From Isoetes taiwanensis (lineage: Eukaryota; Streptophyta; Lycopodiopsida; Isoetales; Isoetaceae): a stretch of 64,000 nucleotides of DNA. Below are positions 25,601-35,037 of this stretch, piece after piece (positions within the stretch are counted from its first letter, which is position 1; each line of letters opens with the position of its first letter). The stretch lies in contig JAJEKV010000002.1 of the NCBI GenBank assembly GCA_021234155.1, positions 44,011,203-44,075,202 on the forward strand, given 5' to 3'. Under the pieces are notes generated by a model that worked only from the letters and a program-made list of their open reading frames with translations, did not search any database and was not told the origin of the DNA. A program made the position numbers and the translations under genes.

Positions 25601-28600
25601 TCCATCAATACTACATCACTTTTCTCACAAGCCCATCAACCATGAGGCATATGCAAAAGCACTTGGTTCACATTCATTTTGACGAAAAGCTCATAGGCCT
25701 CCTATAATTACAAAATCCAGTAATCAATGGCATTTGGAAGTCATCTTATATCAAGCATCTTCTATCAATCATTTTTATAGGAACTTGACTGGCCAATTGC
25801 AAATTCCCCTTCAACAAAGATCACCAAACTCGAAATGGAGAAACTTTGTTCCTCAAGGTCCAGAAATGAATCCAATTTAGTCTGAAGATAGGAAAGAGTT
25901 CGACTGGCCAATTGCCAATTCCCCTTCAACAAAGATCACCAAACTTGAAATGGAGAAACTTTGTTCCTCAAGGTCCAGAAATGAATCCAATTTAGTCTGA
26001 AGATAGGAAAGAGTCTGCTTCCAGCTTGTGCATGGCTTCTACACAGGTATCAACACAGTTTCTACTCTTTTATAAATTGTTTTCCATATAGTTGATTGCC
26101 CAAAGATTAGGATTTTTGGTTGATGAAATGAAGGAAACTTGTTGCACTGTAGCCCTAACAGGAAGAAAAGACATGAATAAAAGGATGGACCTATATAAAT
26201 AACTACTTGCTAGCATCCCCATCCATTAAATCTGACAGCCACATAATGAAAGTAGGATATATAACTATTATGTCCTGATGTGAATGAGCAACTTAGATGC
26301 TTTTTAGCTGACTTAAAGATAAGTTAGCTGATTTTACACGAGTTATAAACCACAGCAGTGCATGTATCTATTTGGTTACTTAGTATTTTTTCATAAATAG
26401 ACTAGCCCATCAACCATGTACGTATCTTTGCAAGCACCTATTTTAGTGCTCTCTCAGCTGATTTTTGTTGCTTTCTTGTCTTGGGCAAGGGCAGGGCACG
26501 TGAACAAAGAATCTGTCAAATGTGCAACTTAGGGGCAGTGGAATCAGAAGAACATTCTATCTTCTTGTGTCCAGCATACTAAGAAATAAGAGAAAGATAC
26601 CGCTTCATTTCTATGGACCCAACCACTTTGCCGCAGCTTATGAGCTTTCCAGACAAAAAATGCCATGCTTTATATATAATATATATATATATGATGTCAC
26701 CAAACTCAGAAGAAAGAGAGAAAAGAAAGAACGAAAGATTTATTAACGTCTATGTAAGACCCGAAGGGTCTATGAAGAAACATGCTCAAACAAAAGGAAG
26801 CTGATTCAGAATTAAATCAAACAATGCTAACTTCTTTTTTCCTACTTCATCTGGCATCATTAAACAGTAGTAGGAAAAGGAAATCGGCCGCTGGGGGCAC
26901 TTAAAAAAAAAAAAAAAAAAAAAATTTACAAAAGGACAGCACCATAGGCATGTACAAAGCATCAAGGGCTTTTCCAGACCCTATAAGTGGGTGCATTAAT
27001 GTGCTCGTAGGATACAAAAACATTGATAAGCTTGATCACTAGGTCTCAGTTTTTCTTCTTTGCTAGATTCGACTAGGATTATGCTCCTAGATGTTGAAGA
27101 CCTTAGGTATTTAGTTGATCTCGTAGACCCTATAGATCTCCCGTAGACATTAATAAACTCTTTCTTTCCTTCTGACATGGTATCAGAGCATGCAATCTGA
27201 CGAGGAAGTCAACAGGCCCTGAAGAAGAAAAGGGAATCTACTGTAGCAGAAAAATAGAAAAGGTCCCCTCAGAGTTTCGGTCGGAATGCAAAAAGAACCT
27301 CGAAAAGATGCAGTACTGTTCTTGGTCACATGGAAGGAAGACTTATGAGTTGAGTCCTTGTTAATCCAGATTTTATAGAGACAAATCCGATTATTTTTGC
27401 CAAATCGAAGCTATTTCCACTGCTTGACTCGCTTATTAGAAAAATAATGAATTGGAACGATGAGCCCAAAAGAATAATTCAATGGTTATTCAACTTGGAA
27501 GCTATTGAAAGATACTTGCCAGATCAGGAATTTCACTTGAGGAAAAGATGGCCTCCAAGATTCAATAGTGTCAAAGCTGCTCTTGAGCAAATTGAAGGCA
27601 TTGAGCTTGCAGATCATTCAAGAATCAATCTGAATTTTACTCAGCAAGAAGTCAATCAGCTTATACGCCATGACTTGGAGTATCTTTATGTTTCAAATAC
27701 ATGGGTGAATCCCATCAAGGATCTGTCTACTAAAAAGAAATTCTATAAAGATAACTTCCTAAATATATCAGCGGATGGGTTCATTATAAGGCCTGGATAT
27801 TTAGATATGGATCTGCCAAACAAAGTGAGATACTCTATGGGGCAGTTTAGAGTGTCATCTCACCAGTTGGCGATTGAGGTTGGTAGGGCAAAAAATATTA
27901 GTCGTGACGATCGGAAGTGCCCAATGTGCGATCTAAACATGGTCGAGTCAGAAGAACATTTTATTTTTACCTGCCCAACCTACTACATTATTAGAGGCAG
28001 ATATCATTGTCTTTTTAGAGACCCCACATCTCTACGACAGCTGGTAGAATATTACGATCAGAAATGTGTATCACTTTATATATGAACTATCTCTAGAAAG
28101 GAGAAATATTCTCAAACAAAAAAATCCAATGGGCCTGAAGCAAACAGAAATAACTAATTTCTTTTCATGTGAGACAAACGATGATAAGGTGTTAGTAGAC
28201 TCACCACAGAAGAGGAACTATCCTGACCCTAAAGGGGTAACTTTGGCACTGTCTAAGAAGATAAAACGATCAGCAGCCATGAAACAAAAAAAGTCTTTCC
28301 AGAAGAGGCCAAGCAGGAAGCAGCAAAGCAAGCCAAGAAGGGGTATTATGAAGTACTTTACAGCAGTCACAGGAACGAATGGGCTGTCTCCATCAAATCC
28401 ATCAAACCCTATCTGAGCAGTTTCTTTGATCTTAATATTTTTGTTTCCATACTTTAGATAACAGGAGGGTTCTCCTCCTGGAGGTCCTGAATTCTGTTTA
28501 TGTTATGGTCTCATAGACCCTTCGGGTCTTACGTAGACGTTAATAAATCTTTCTTTCTTTCTTTCTTTCAATGCGGAGGGACAATGAAAAAACCAGAACT

Positions 28601-31600
28601 CAAACATAGGTACAGTGGTTTTGTTTACAAAACATTTTGCATGACACTTGAGGTAGAAAGGAGTTATGTGATGTCGCATTGTATAAATGGTTCACAAAGC
28701 CTCTCATTTATGCAGAATCGCATGGCTAGACTTGGTCAGGTTGCATAGTTCCCGCAACATCCAGGTATCAACTCCCCTTTAAATTTGAAAAGTTGTATCC
28801 ATTCACCTTACTTCCCTTGGCAGTGACCTTTTACTATAGAACTCATAAACATAGAGCGAATCGTTGTATATGACGTGGTTCTATGAAGATGGTTAATCCA
28901 TCTGGCACTGCATCATTGGCTTCAGAACATCAAGATTGGGCAAAGCAGTGAAAGAAAGAATAACAGTTTTAAGGTCCTCAACCAGCATTCCTTTTGCTAG
29001 AAACAAATGCCCCATAATGGACCTTGTCCCTCACATCAATAATTCCTGCAACAAGAATTTCAAAGACAACCCAAAAAAAGTCTAATGCATAATATAACGC
29101 AGGTTTCCTCATTGAGCAGATATATTGCCCCTTAAAATATAGAATATGTAAAAGATCATACAGGAATTTGACAAGACACCAATCTTGAATATACCTGTGC
29201 TTGCAGCATTTCTTGCAATACCCCAGTGTATTCCATTATACACCTACAGCCAACAAGATCTAAAGGTAAAAAGATTTATCTAATTTGACCTATGACTTGA
29301 CTAAGTCATCACAAAAATGTAGAGCACTCCTCCATCAGCAAACATTAACTAAAGAAAGAAATCATACGCACAATTGGTGCTAGGACAGTTCCCTTTCCTT
29401 TCTATTAGACTTAAAGAACAATAAGCAAAACATAACCATTAGCATTAACCTACATTCGGTCCGGCCAAACTGGTAACTTCACTTCATCGAAATCAAATGC
29501 GTCCTTCAATGTAGATGGGCCAACAAGCTTCAAGAGAGGCACAGAAGATGACGACTTCCCCCGCTCCACCGGAAATTTAACCTGCAGCACCCATTCAACA
29601 AGTTTCATATAAAAATCCAACCTTTCAAAATCACTACATACAAGCTATGGGAGAGCGATACCAAATCCAGCCAGTTGAGAAAGAAACAGAACTTAAATCT
29701 AAAAGTTCTCCATGCAGCATATAGAACCGAAGTGCAGGTTTGCCAGCCAAACTACCCATGGCAGAATGCAAAAATGCTGGCAAACACTTACGTGCTGTAG
29801 CAGCAGTCATATTTGTATTATAGTGATCAGGGCATCCCTCTGCTATCTCGGCCATTTATTACAAAATTCTAAGTGAACAACAGTGTGCTCCGCCCATCCT
29901 TCTCCTCCTTAAGACTAGAAGATCCAACCTGTCAATGATAATTTTTGGCCTGTTCACTTTTTCCCCACTATTTGTGTTTTTTAGCTTTTTGCCACTATCT
30001 GTGTTTCTTTCTATCCAACATTTCTATTTTTTATTTTTCCGACTTGCTTCCTGATTGCATTTAAGGTACACCCCAAAGAAGCCCTGAGTACACGCCTGGT
30101 GGCATTTATGGAACAGTTTGAAGAACCTCAACTTCCACCACCCCCACCACCCTCGGGACAAGCATTCCTTCCCCTTTTAAGCTTTATAAACAGAACCATC
30201 TTTCCATATTTGTATCAAACTTAAAGCGCATAAGATAGCCGTATTGCCTATATCAGGCTAAACATCTTAAAACCGGTAAGACATGAAAATACCCGATCCC
30301 TCTCATCCCAACTTAACCATATCTATGCACTATGCAGCAATAGAAACAGAAAGTGGCTATGCACTATGCGGAATAGAAACAGGAAAAGTGGCTTACTTGT
30401 AGAGACAGTCCATGAAGCTTCATGGGAATTTGACATGCTTTTACTATCTGGGATAAATCAACACTTGGCAAAGGTATAGCAAAGTTTACTTCCGGCTGCA
30501 TTTGTAAGCAGAAATATATAGCATCCAAAATATCAACATAACGTAGAAAATATCCAAAAATTTATCTTGCAAATAAATTAAACCTCACCCCATCAACTCC
30601 GGCAACCAGTCCCATCTCAAGTCCCTACAGCATGTCCATAAGATTTTGCTTCAAGGTGATTGATAAGCCATGAGTAGCAAAAAAGCATGCACATTAGGTA
30701 GAAAACACACTAACTTCCACACCACCCAAGGTACTGATTTCAAATTGAAGACGCGGATCGTCAATCTCTTCAACTCGTTTGCGTTGGTAATCAAGGTACA
30801 ATTTCCTGTCAAACATCTTGAATGGTTGGAAAAAAAGTACACACACGAATGAACCAATAAACATACATGAACTTAGCTCTTATTGTTTCACACTAGACTG
30901 ATATGCCCCTTGTTGGAAAGACACTTTATAAACACAGGTGATAAAATAGTCTCTACGCCCTCTTAAATTACCTTCATGTGGTATAAGTTAAATTACAATT
31001 ACATTCTGATTAATTTGATAAACTATCTAGAAATTGTACCACCATCATAGGGTCGAAAAGTTTTAGAGTATTCTTTTAGCAAGATTGAGTGGATTTTACC
31101 ATTAACTTGCCAGGATCTATGCCTATTTTGTTCTCAAAGCACAAATTTGGACCAATAAAAGCTGGTAAATTAAGTTACACGAATATTCCCATGCCAAAGA
31201 ATCTTTGTAACTTATATACCGAAGTTCTATTAGGAGACGTAAAAGCCTTGCAGGATCCTCTGCATTCCAGTCTCGCAATATTGCCCATGCAGATTGTGGA
31301 GGTCCTTGATCACCTCCTTTAACCACAAGGGGCATAAAACCTTCATCGTCTATTCCAAATATTATATCTGGTGGCCACCACGGATGGTCGCTATTGTACA
31401 CAACATCCCCTGATGAAATAAATAAGACAACATGGTTTAAGAAAGACACATCAGAACAAGAGCTACTAAAAAAAATACATACATCTTATTTGATCAAGGA
31501 AACAAGGAAGAACCACTGTGAAACGGTCAGCATATCCAAAATTAGCAGTTCCTGTGCGAATGTTATCAACCTGCAGGAAGTGATTAGCCTTGGTTAAAGA

Positions 31601-31960
31601 ATATACATAAGATAAAATGCAAGAAAGCTCCTGAATGTAACATACGAAAAAGAATACTTGAATCCTCTTTTCATAAAATAAAAAGATTGAAGCAACAACT
31701 CCAAGCTTAACATAATACAACGTCAGAAAGCAAAGCAAATTCATGCATATTCTCACTGATGCAGATGAGAGACAAACATAATACAACGTCAGAAAGCAAA
31801 GCAAATTCATGCATATTCTCACTGATGCCATTTATAACTGCAGCCGTTCGTTTGCGGGAAGTTGATGATTAACACTTGTAGGGCGTCTTACACGGATGGG
31901 AAGGGGCGAATTTGTGGTCACAAAGTCGATTTGAGCTGCAAGAAACCGCGAGAGCGCCAT
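19672..31960 (-). CDS. BRE: BRE/BRCC45 (BABAM2-type) protein, 13 exons
   Basis: Exons from the ATG: 31960-31892, 31570-31483, 31409-31220, 30805-30721, 30624-30589, 30495-30397, 29581-29454, 29243-29195, 20554-20465, 20348-20295, 20042-19977, 19925-19810, 19741-19672. They total 1140 bp (379 aa plus stop) and all phases join. The usual plant BRE is of similar length. Diagnostic stretches are DRFTVVLPCFLDQIRWDVVYN, PPDIIFGIDDEGF, RRNFMEALLPVFGHPLEAE and NYPWSPRWNTVEM. BRE proteins are catalytically inactive UEV-fold scaffolds of the BRCC36 K63-deubiquitinase assemblies (BRCA1-A and BRISC types), acting in DNA-damage responses. Splice sites are GT-AG; the exon 4 donor (GGT|GTGGAA) is weak and is chosen because it is the only nearby site that keeps the frame. 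Intron 8 is 8.6 kb and full of transposons. Confidence 0.93.
21100..21698 (+). mobile_element. 5'-truncated LINE copy 1 (C-terminal ORF2 tail plus 3' UTR)
   Basis: Homologous to 27930-28567. It encodes the zinc-finger remnant (EHFIFTCPTYY), a basic KKIKRS region and GIMKYFAAV, then a 3' UTR with hairpin AGACCC-GTC-GGGCCT and a (TTTC)n tail. It differs from copy 2 by indels, including loss of two bases near 21330 that breaks the frame. It lies in BRE intron 8, opposite in orientation to the gene. Confidence 0.8.
21817..22007 (-). repeat. 3' LTR of the gag-only element
   Basis: 191 bp. Read on minus it starts TGTTAGAGTATTATC and ends GGCTATCA. On minus it is preceded by GCGGGGA, a weak polypurine tract. 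Confidence 0.87.
22135..22636 (-). pseudogene. Unidentified frames inside the gag-only element
   Basis: Two overlapping minus frames (22636-22445 and 22479-22135) encode about 63 and 114 residues of ordinary protein composition with no copia pol motif. They may be the distal, frameshifted part of gag or a captured host fragment. I do not recognise them. Confidence 0.4.
22996..23751 (-). CDS. Copia-type gag-like protein (UBN2/DUF4219-like)
   Basis: 251 codons. The N-terminal part has the copia gag signature: NYEEWRFHM near residue 23, GLWHVV near 40, then a long helix-rich section ending SSQELWDYLRSEF. A Lys-rich KKRKKKKQEKEK segment lies near residues 165-177. The CCHC zinc knuckle usual for complete copia gag is not seen, so the protein is truncated or diverged. 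The ATG is the first in frame, about 0.9 kb after the primer-binding site. It could supply nucleocapsid-like function, but no enzymes accompany it. Confidence 0.7.
   Translation of the reverse strand: MMIREGLYEFVAPLKDKFLSSQNYEEWRFHMTLSLISQGLWHVVRGQNLSEIILDVDNIVSTSIKLTIDHPLCLKIWQATFCSSQELWDYLRSEFGQDNQHKKKQQKSQIEQGYFEKSETETQVSRELIELANEAGEEFLPLWYQIQLGGQQLDIIEFGQQGSLSKKRKKKKQEKEKQQASTLVKIYEEQNSADFLILPVANLADDHKNLFRPLGDTSAGIGTGRLTDQSNIFFIFKGHTNLCKNKMIIKV
24625..24637 (-). promoter_or_regulatory. tRNA-iMet primer-binding site
   Basis: Minus-strand TGGTATCAGAGCC lies immediately internal to the 5' LTR, a perfect match to the standard initiator-Met primer site of plant LTR retrotransposons. Confidence 0.92.
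24638..24899 (-). repeat. 5' LTR of the gag-only element, with internal duplications
   Basis: 262 bp. Compared with the 3' LTR it has a doubled AAAGACAAGGACAG and a doubled block of about 60 bp beginning GGCTAATATGTAGAGTGCC (near 24750 and 24810). Confidence 0.87.
24945..25720 (-). pseudogene. PPR-protein remnant
   Basis: On minus, 25132-24941 encodes FLVEMQKTHAPDIITYSTVVD, typical of a pentatricopeptide repeat. Further weak PPR-like stretches (KARKAFDILQKIIEKSCDPHVV, and EAYELFVKM near 25690) occur upstream in other frames with many stops. PPR proteins edit or process organellar RNA. This copy is dead and may be part of an old insertion in BRE intron 8. Confidence 0.55.
25787..26015. repeat. 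Tandem duplication, 115-bp unit
   Basis: Two adjacent copies starting GACTGGCCAATTGC (25787 and 25902) and ending GATAGGAAAGAGT, with only a couple of differences. Confidence 0.9.
26480..26690 (+). pseudogene. LINE C-terminal zinc-finger fragment
   Basis: Reads AVESEEHSIFLCPAY then a stop, then RERYRF and DPTTLPQLM. This parallels the ESEEHFIFTCPTYY...LFRDPTSLRQL segment at 27940-28050. It is a diverged, truncated member of the same LINE family. Confidence 0.65.
26720..26780 (-). mobile_element. Inverted LINE/SINE 3' tail
   Basis: Reverse complement of the conserved tail: AGACCC-TTC-GGGTCT hairpin, TAGACGTTAATAAATC, then a (TTTC)n-like tract. It lacks any coding part, so it is either a severely truncated LINE or a SINE sharing the LINE tail. 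Confidence 0.6.
27000..27190 (+). other. Diverged tail copy followed by a tRNA-iMet-like primer motif
   Basis: CTCGTAGACCC...CCCGTAGACATTAATAAACTCTTTCTTTCC resembles the LINE tail. It is followed by TGACA and TGGTATCAGAGC (27179-27190), which looks like an LTR end plus primer-binding site. Whether this is a decayed LTR terminus or chance cannot be decided here. Confidence 0.4.
27447..28567 (+). mobile_element. 5'-truncated LINE copy 2 (ORF2 C-terminus with PIP-box-like motifs, 3' hairpin tail)
   Basis: The frame 27447-28085 covers the thumb/C-terminal part of a non-LTR polyprotein (MGQFRVSSHQLAIEVGR, CPMCDLNMVESEEHFIF). A 2-base deletion near 28070, relative to copy 1, shifts into frame 28066-28416. 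That tail has QTEITNFF (28141-28164), a basic region with KKIKRS, and RRGIMKYF (28336-28359). The 3' UTR ends with AGACCC-TTC-GGGTCT, TTAATAAATC and (TTTC)n at about 28548-28567. The RT core is missing. The copy is dead but little decayed. Confidence 0.8.
31709..31828. repeat. 66-bp tandem duplication in BRE intron 1
   Basis: Two copies of a unit starting AACATAATACAACGTCAG (31709 and 31775). It makes an open minus frame of repeated residues, which is intronic and not coding. Confidence 0.88.
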
Positions 31961-32082
31961 GTTGGAAAAACGTCGCGATTTCTAATTGCTGTAGAAGGGT
32001 CCAAGAATAAGGTGCTGTCGAATGATCGGTTGCCCTCACTAGAGTGAGTTCCAGAAGCATTGCTAAAAGTAACCACTTAAAC

Positions 32083-32090
32083 ATTTTATA
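32083..32090 (-). promoter_or_regulatory. Candidate TATA box of BRE
   Basis: TATAAAAT on minus, about 123-130 bases upstream of the BRE ATG at 31960. Position and sequence fit a TATA box, but no transcript data are available. Confidence 0.35.
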
Positions 32091-32259
32091 CTCGTGCCGG
32101 ATTTCCACTAACAGCAACGGCAGTATTCATGGGTAGCCTTCCTTATTCGGCCCCCCCTCACCGAAAAATATTCCGGAGAAATTTTTGCCCCTGTTTTTGG
32201 CGTGTTTTTCAATGGTTTAAATACCGTATTCATCCAAAATAGAAGCCAAATCCTCAGGT

Positions 32260-32504
32260 CACATTCTGCCGTTCATCCCTCTTTCTATTACATTAGTTGT
32301 AGTAGCTGTATAGCTGGCACTATTTTTATTGTTGTAGTTAATTTTCATTCTACCGGGAAGCAATTTCAGTGGCAATAGGGAGAGGGAGAAGAACATCTAA
32401 AAATAGCAAAAAAATGGTGATTATTGTTGTTGCCATTAATGGAAGGTTTTAGAGTGGAAATTGTCGGCAATTCGATGATACCGAATGGAAACTATGGTGT
32501 CACA
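32260..32504. repeat. 245-bp direct repeat, copy A
   Basis: Starts CACATTCTGCCGTTCATCC and ends GGTGTCACA. It pairs with 33564-33808, about 98% identical by eye. The 1059-bp spacer has no retrotransposon genes. Just after this copy, ACATGGAAATTGGGTCCCA recurs inverted near 33508-33526. Confidence 0.9.
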
Positions 32505-33563
32505 ACATGGAAATTGGGTCCCATTTTTTGTCGGAAGATGAATTCTGTGCTGGCACGTGGCATATCCCTATAATCCAGAATGGAAAGTGGGAAGCCAATT
32601 CCGTGCAGAGCAAAAGTTACAGGTTACAACCGGTTCGAGCACTACCACTGTGGGATTTGAACCCACAAATCCAAGAAACTATTATGGTAAAAATCTGGCC
32701 GTGGCATACTCTACTCATCAAAATGAAGCCCCAAACTTCTTGGAAGCAGATGAAAACTTCAAGAATAAAAAGCAACAAATAAATGGATGTTGGTTTCTTT
32801 GCAAAAAATCTGCTAAGAAACAGTAGGATTAAGAACAAAATACCTGCTATCGGTAGGTTTTGTTGCCATTGCCGGAGCTTCTAAGTTCTATGCAGATGAC
32901 AAAACAGAGAAGTAGAAACCTCGAGCATGAAGCTCCTTTTTATCTGTGCTTCCGATCAAGAGCATGAATGGTTGCATGGCTCCTCTCGCATGCCCATTAC
33001 ATGGCCACAGCCCTCTATTATAACTATAAGGCCGAGGGATCAAGCTGGCTTCGGGCCGTGGAGTGACAAAAGTGACGAATGAAGAACAAAAGACTTACAG
33101 ATCTGAACAAAAAGCACAAGAAAACTGCAGTAAAAACACTGGGTTAGGCAAGAAATGAAATAAATTAAAAGAAATGAAAGGAATCTGCTGGCAGTACCTA
33201 GAAAGAAAGCCAGAAGTCAAGAAGCTTGAAAAAACCTAGATAGAAGTGGTTTCCTCCATAGCCGGCTTCACATCTGTGTAGAGCTCAAGCAGAACATGAT
33301 TTCTTTGAAAGAAGGAGAAGTAGATGACGATTCTTCTAAAAGATCCACTCAAGAGCTCAAAAAGCAGCAAAAAAACACTATAGCTCGCTTTTTCTCAGGA
33401 AAGACGACTCTGATATCGATTCCGCTGAGCGCCATAGCCCCAAGCACCGGAAGATGCCCCATAGCCGCCGTAGCCGCCATCGCTAGGCCTCCGCCAAAAA
33501 AAAAAATGGTCCCAATTTCCATGTTGTGGTGGCATGGCCACCGGTCCCACATTCCGGTGTGGC

Positions 33564-33808
33564 CACATTCTGCCGTTCATCCCCCTTTCTATTACATTAG
33601 TTGCGGTAGCTGTATAGCTGGCACTATTTTTATTGTTGTAGTTAATTTTCATTCTACCGTGAAGCAATTTCAGTGGCAATAGGGAGAGGGAGAAGAACAT
33701 CTAAAAATAGCGAAAAAATGGTGATTATTGTTGTTGCCATTAATGGAAGGTTTTAGAGTGGAAATTGTCGGCAATTAGATGATACCGAATGGAAACTATG
33801 GTGTCACA
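33564..33808. repeat. 245-bp direct repeat, copy B
   Basis: Same orientation and length as copy A, with only a handful of substitutions. Ends are CACATT...TCACA and no target duplication or primer site was found, so an LTR interpretation is not supported. Confidence 0.9.
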
Positions 33809-33922
33809 TCATTTTAAAAGCTGCTGTTAGTGGAAATCTGGCCTAAACCATATCAGCTTGCCATGCCACTGCGTGGTTAAAATTCCTAGCTTTATGGGTT
33901 TGTCCAAATGGCAAACCCTTGG

Positions 33923-34273
33923 TTTGAATCACGGCCAAAGGCACTAGAGATCTGGTGGGGTGCAGAATCTACAGTCAGAATATGTCCTTTTGCAAGCTCA
34001 CGCAAATGGACGACAACTGAACCCCTTAACCATGTTAACACAGCTCCATTTTTCAATTTGAACCCTCCAAATGGCAAACCCTTGGTTTAGTGGAATATTC
34101 CATTTGATGCTACTTCATGCGCCATTTGGAGGGTTCAAATTGAAAAATGGAGCTGTGTTAACATGGTTAAGGGGCTCAGTTGTCGTCCATTTGCGTGAGC
34201 CTGCAAAGGGACGTCTTCTGACTGTAGATTCTGCACCCCACCAGATCTCTAGTGCCTTTGGCCGTGATTCAAA
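33923..34273. repeat. 153-bp near-perfect inverted repeat (hairpin)
   Basis: Arms 33923-34075 and 34121-34273 are reverse complements with 5 mismatches, separated by a 45-base loop. The phrase CCAAATGGCAAACCCTTGG occurs at both 33904 and 34067. A transcript across it would fold into a long double-stranded RNA. It directly abuts the NLR pseudogene that follows. Confidence 0.93.
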
Positions 34274-34279
34274 TTATTC

Positions 34280-34760
34280 GTGAGGAAACAAAGTAGGTTG
34301 GATAGAGCGGCTGAACATAAGAAGTTGAAAGAGGGGTTCCTAAAGTCAAGAAGGCAGGCATTTGGAATTATAGGTGACCCTATGTTTGGAATTTATGGAA
34401 TGGGTGAGATTGGCAAGGTCACACTAGCCAAGGTCATATTTAATGGCACAGATATTCAAAAGCATTTCAAGAGCCATGTATACTGGTTGATTGTGAAAAG
34501 AGACTCAGATATTTTACAAAAACAACAGGCACTAATGTTAGAGATCAATCAGACGACACTTCTAGAATATGAGGATGAACAAGTTCTAATAAGTTGGCTC
34601 TAAAACCACTTGGGGAGTTTGCCACATTTTTTATTGGTTTTGGATGATTTGTGGTCTAAGTTAGATATTGATCGTATTTTGGGAAATCCATTAACAAAGT
34701 TCCTTCCCAAAGCGCATGTGTGGTCAAAACATGAATTTCAGAAGAGTTACAGGGTTCTGA
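34280..34760 (+). pseudogene. NB-ARC (NLR resistance-type) pseudogene fragment
   Basis: The frame from 34280 has a P-loop-like GIYGMGEIGKVTLAK, where the canonical GMGGIGKTTLA has lost a Gly and a Thr. An in-frame TAA (34601-34603) follows, then the same frame continues to kinase-2 LLVLDDLW near 34640-34665. No LRR, coiled-coil or TIR region is seen. NLRs bind ATP through the P-loop and act in immune signalling. Here the altered P-loop, the stop and the truncation mark a dead fragment. Confidence 0.8.
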
Positions 34761-35002
34761 TCAAAGTTTCGATCTAAGCTTGGTTCGAAAACAGAGTGGA
34801 AAGAATGGAGGCTTTCACCTCAGCTCTGGCGAGCCTGACATTCTAGCTCTGGCAAAAAATAACCTGCTACAAGAAAGAACTCATTGCTATTCGAAGTCAC
34901 GGTATGCTAGAACAAGGCAAGTAGCGCGCAAAACCCGAAACGTAGTTAAATGCTATAATTTGAAGGAAATAATGCCGTAATTTAAGCCTCTTAGTTATTA
35001 TA

Positions 35003-35037
<35 letters not shown>

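Larger units (their letters stand above)
20555..29194 (-). other. 8.6 kb intron 8 of the BRE gene, a transposon-filled intron
   Basis: Exon 8 ends at 29195 (donor GTATAT) and exon 9 starts at 20554 (acceptor TACAG). The phase-0 junction joins GCACAG to GTACAGGAT. The intron holds two 5'-truncated LINE copies plus tail fragments, a gag-only LTR element and PPR-like remnants. All other BRE introns are below 0.9 kb. Confidence 0.85.

Noticed and set aside
28920-29052. An exon-like minus stretch (IIDVRDKVHYGAF) after a TTGCAG acceptor, considered as BRE exon 9
   Set aside because: The phase from exon 8 gives an immediate stop, and the true exon 9 with RRNFMEALLPVFG was found at 20554-20465 in correct phase.
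31466-31831. Long minus open frame with repeated MNLLCFLTLYYV residues
   Set aside because: It is intronic. The frame is created by a 66-bp tandem duplication and merely runs into BRE exon 2; the real exon 1 is 31960-31892.
32260-33808. Interpretation of the 245-bp direct repeats as LTRs of a TRIM
   Set aside because: No TG...CA ends, primer-binding site, polypurine tract or target duplication.
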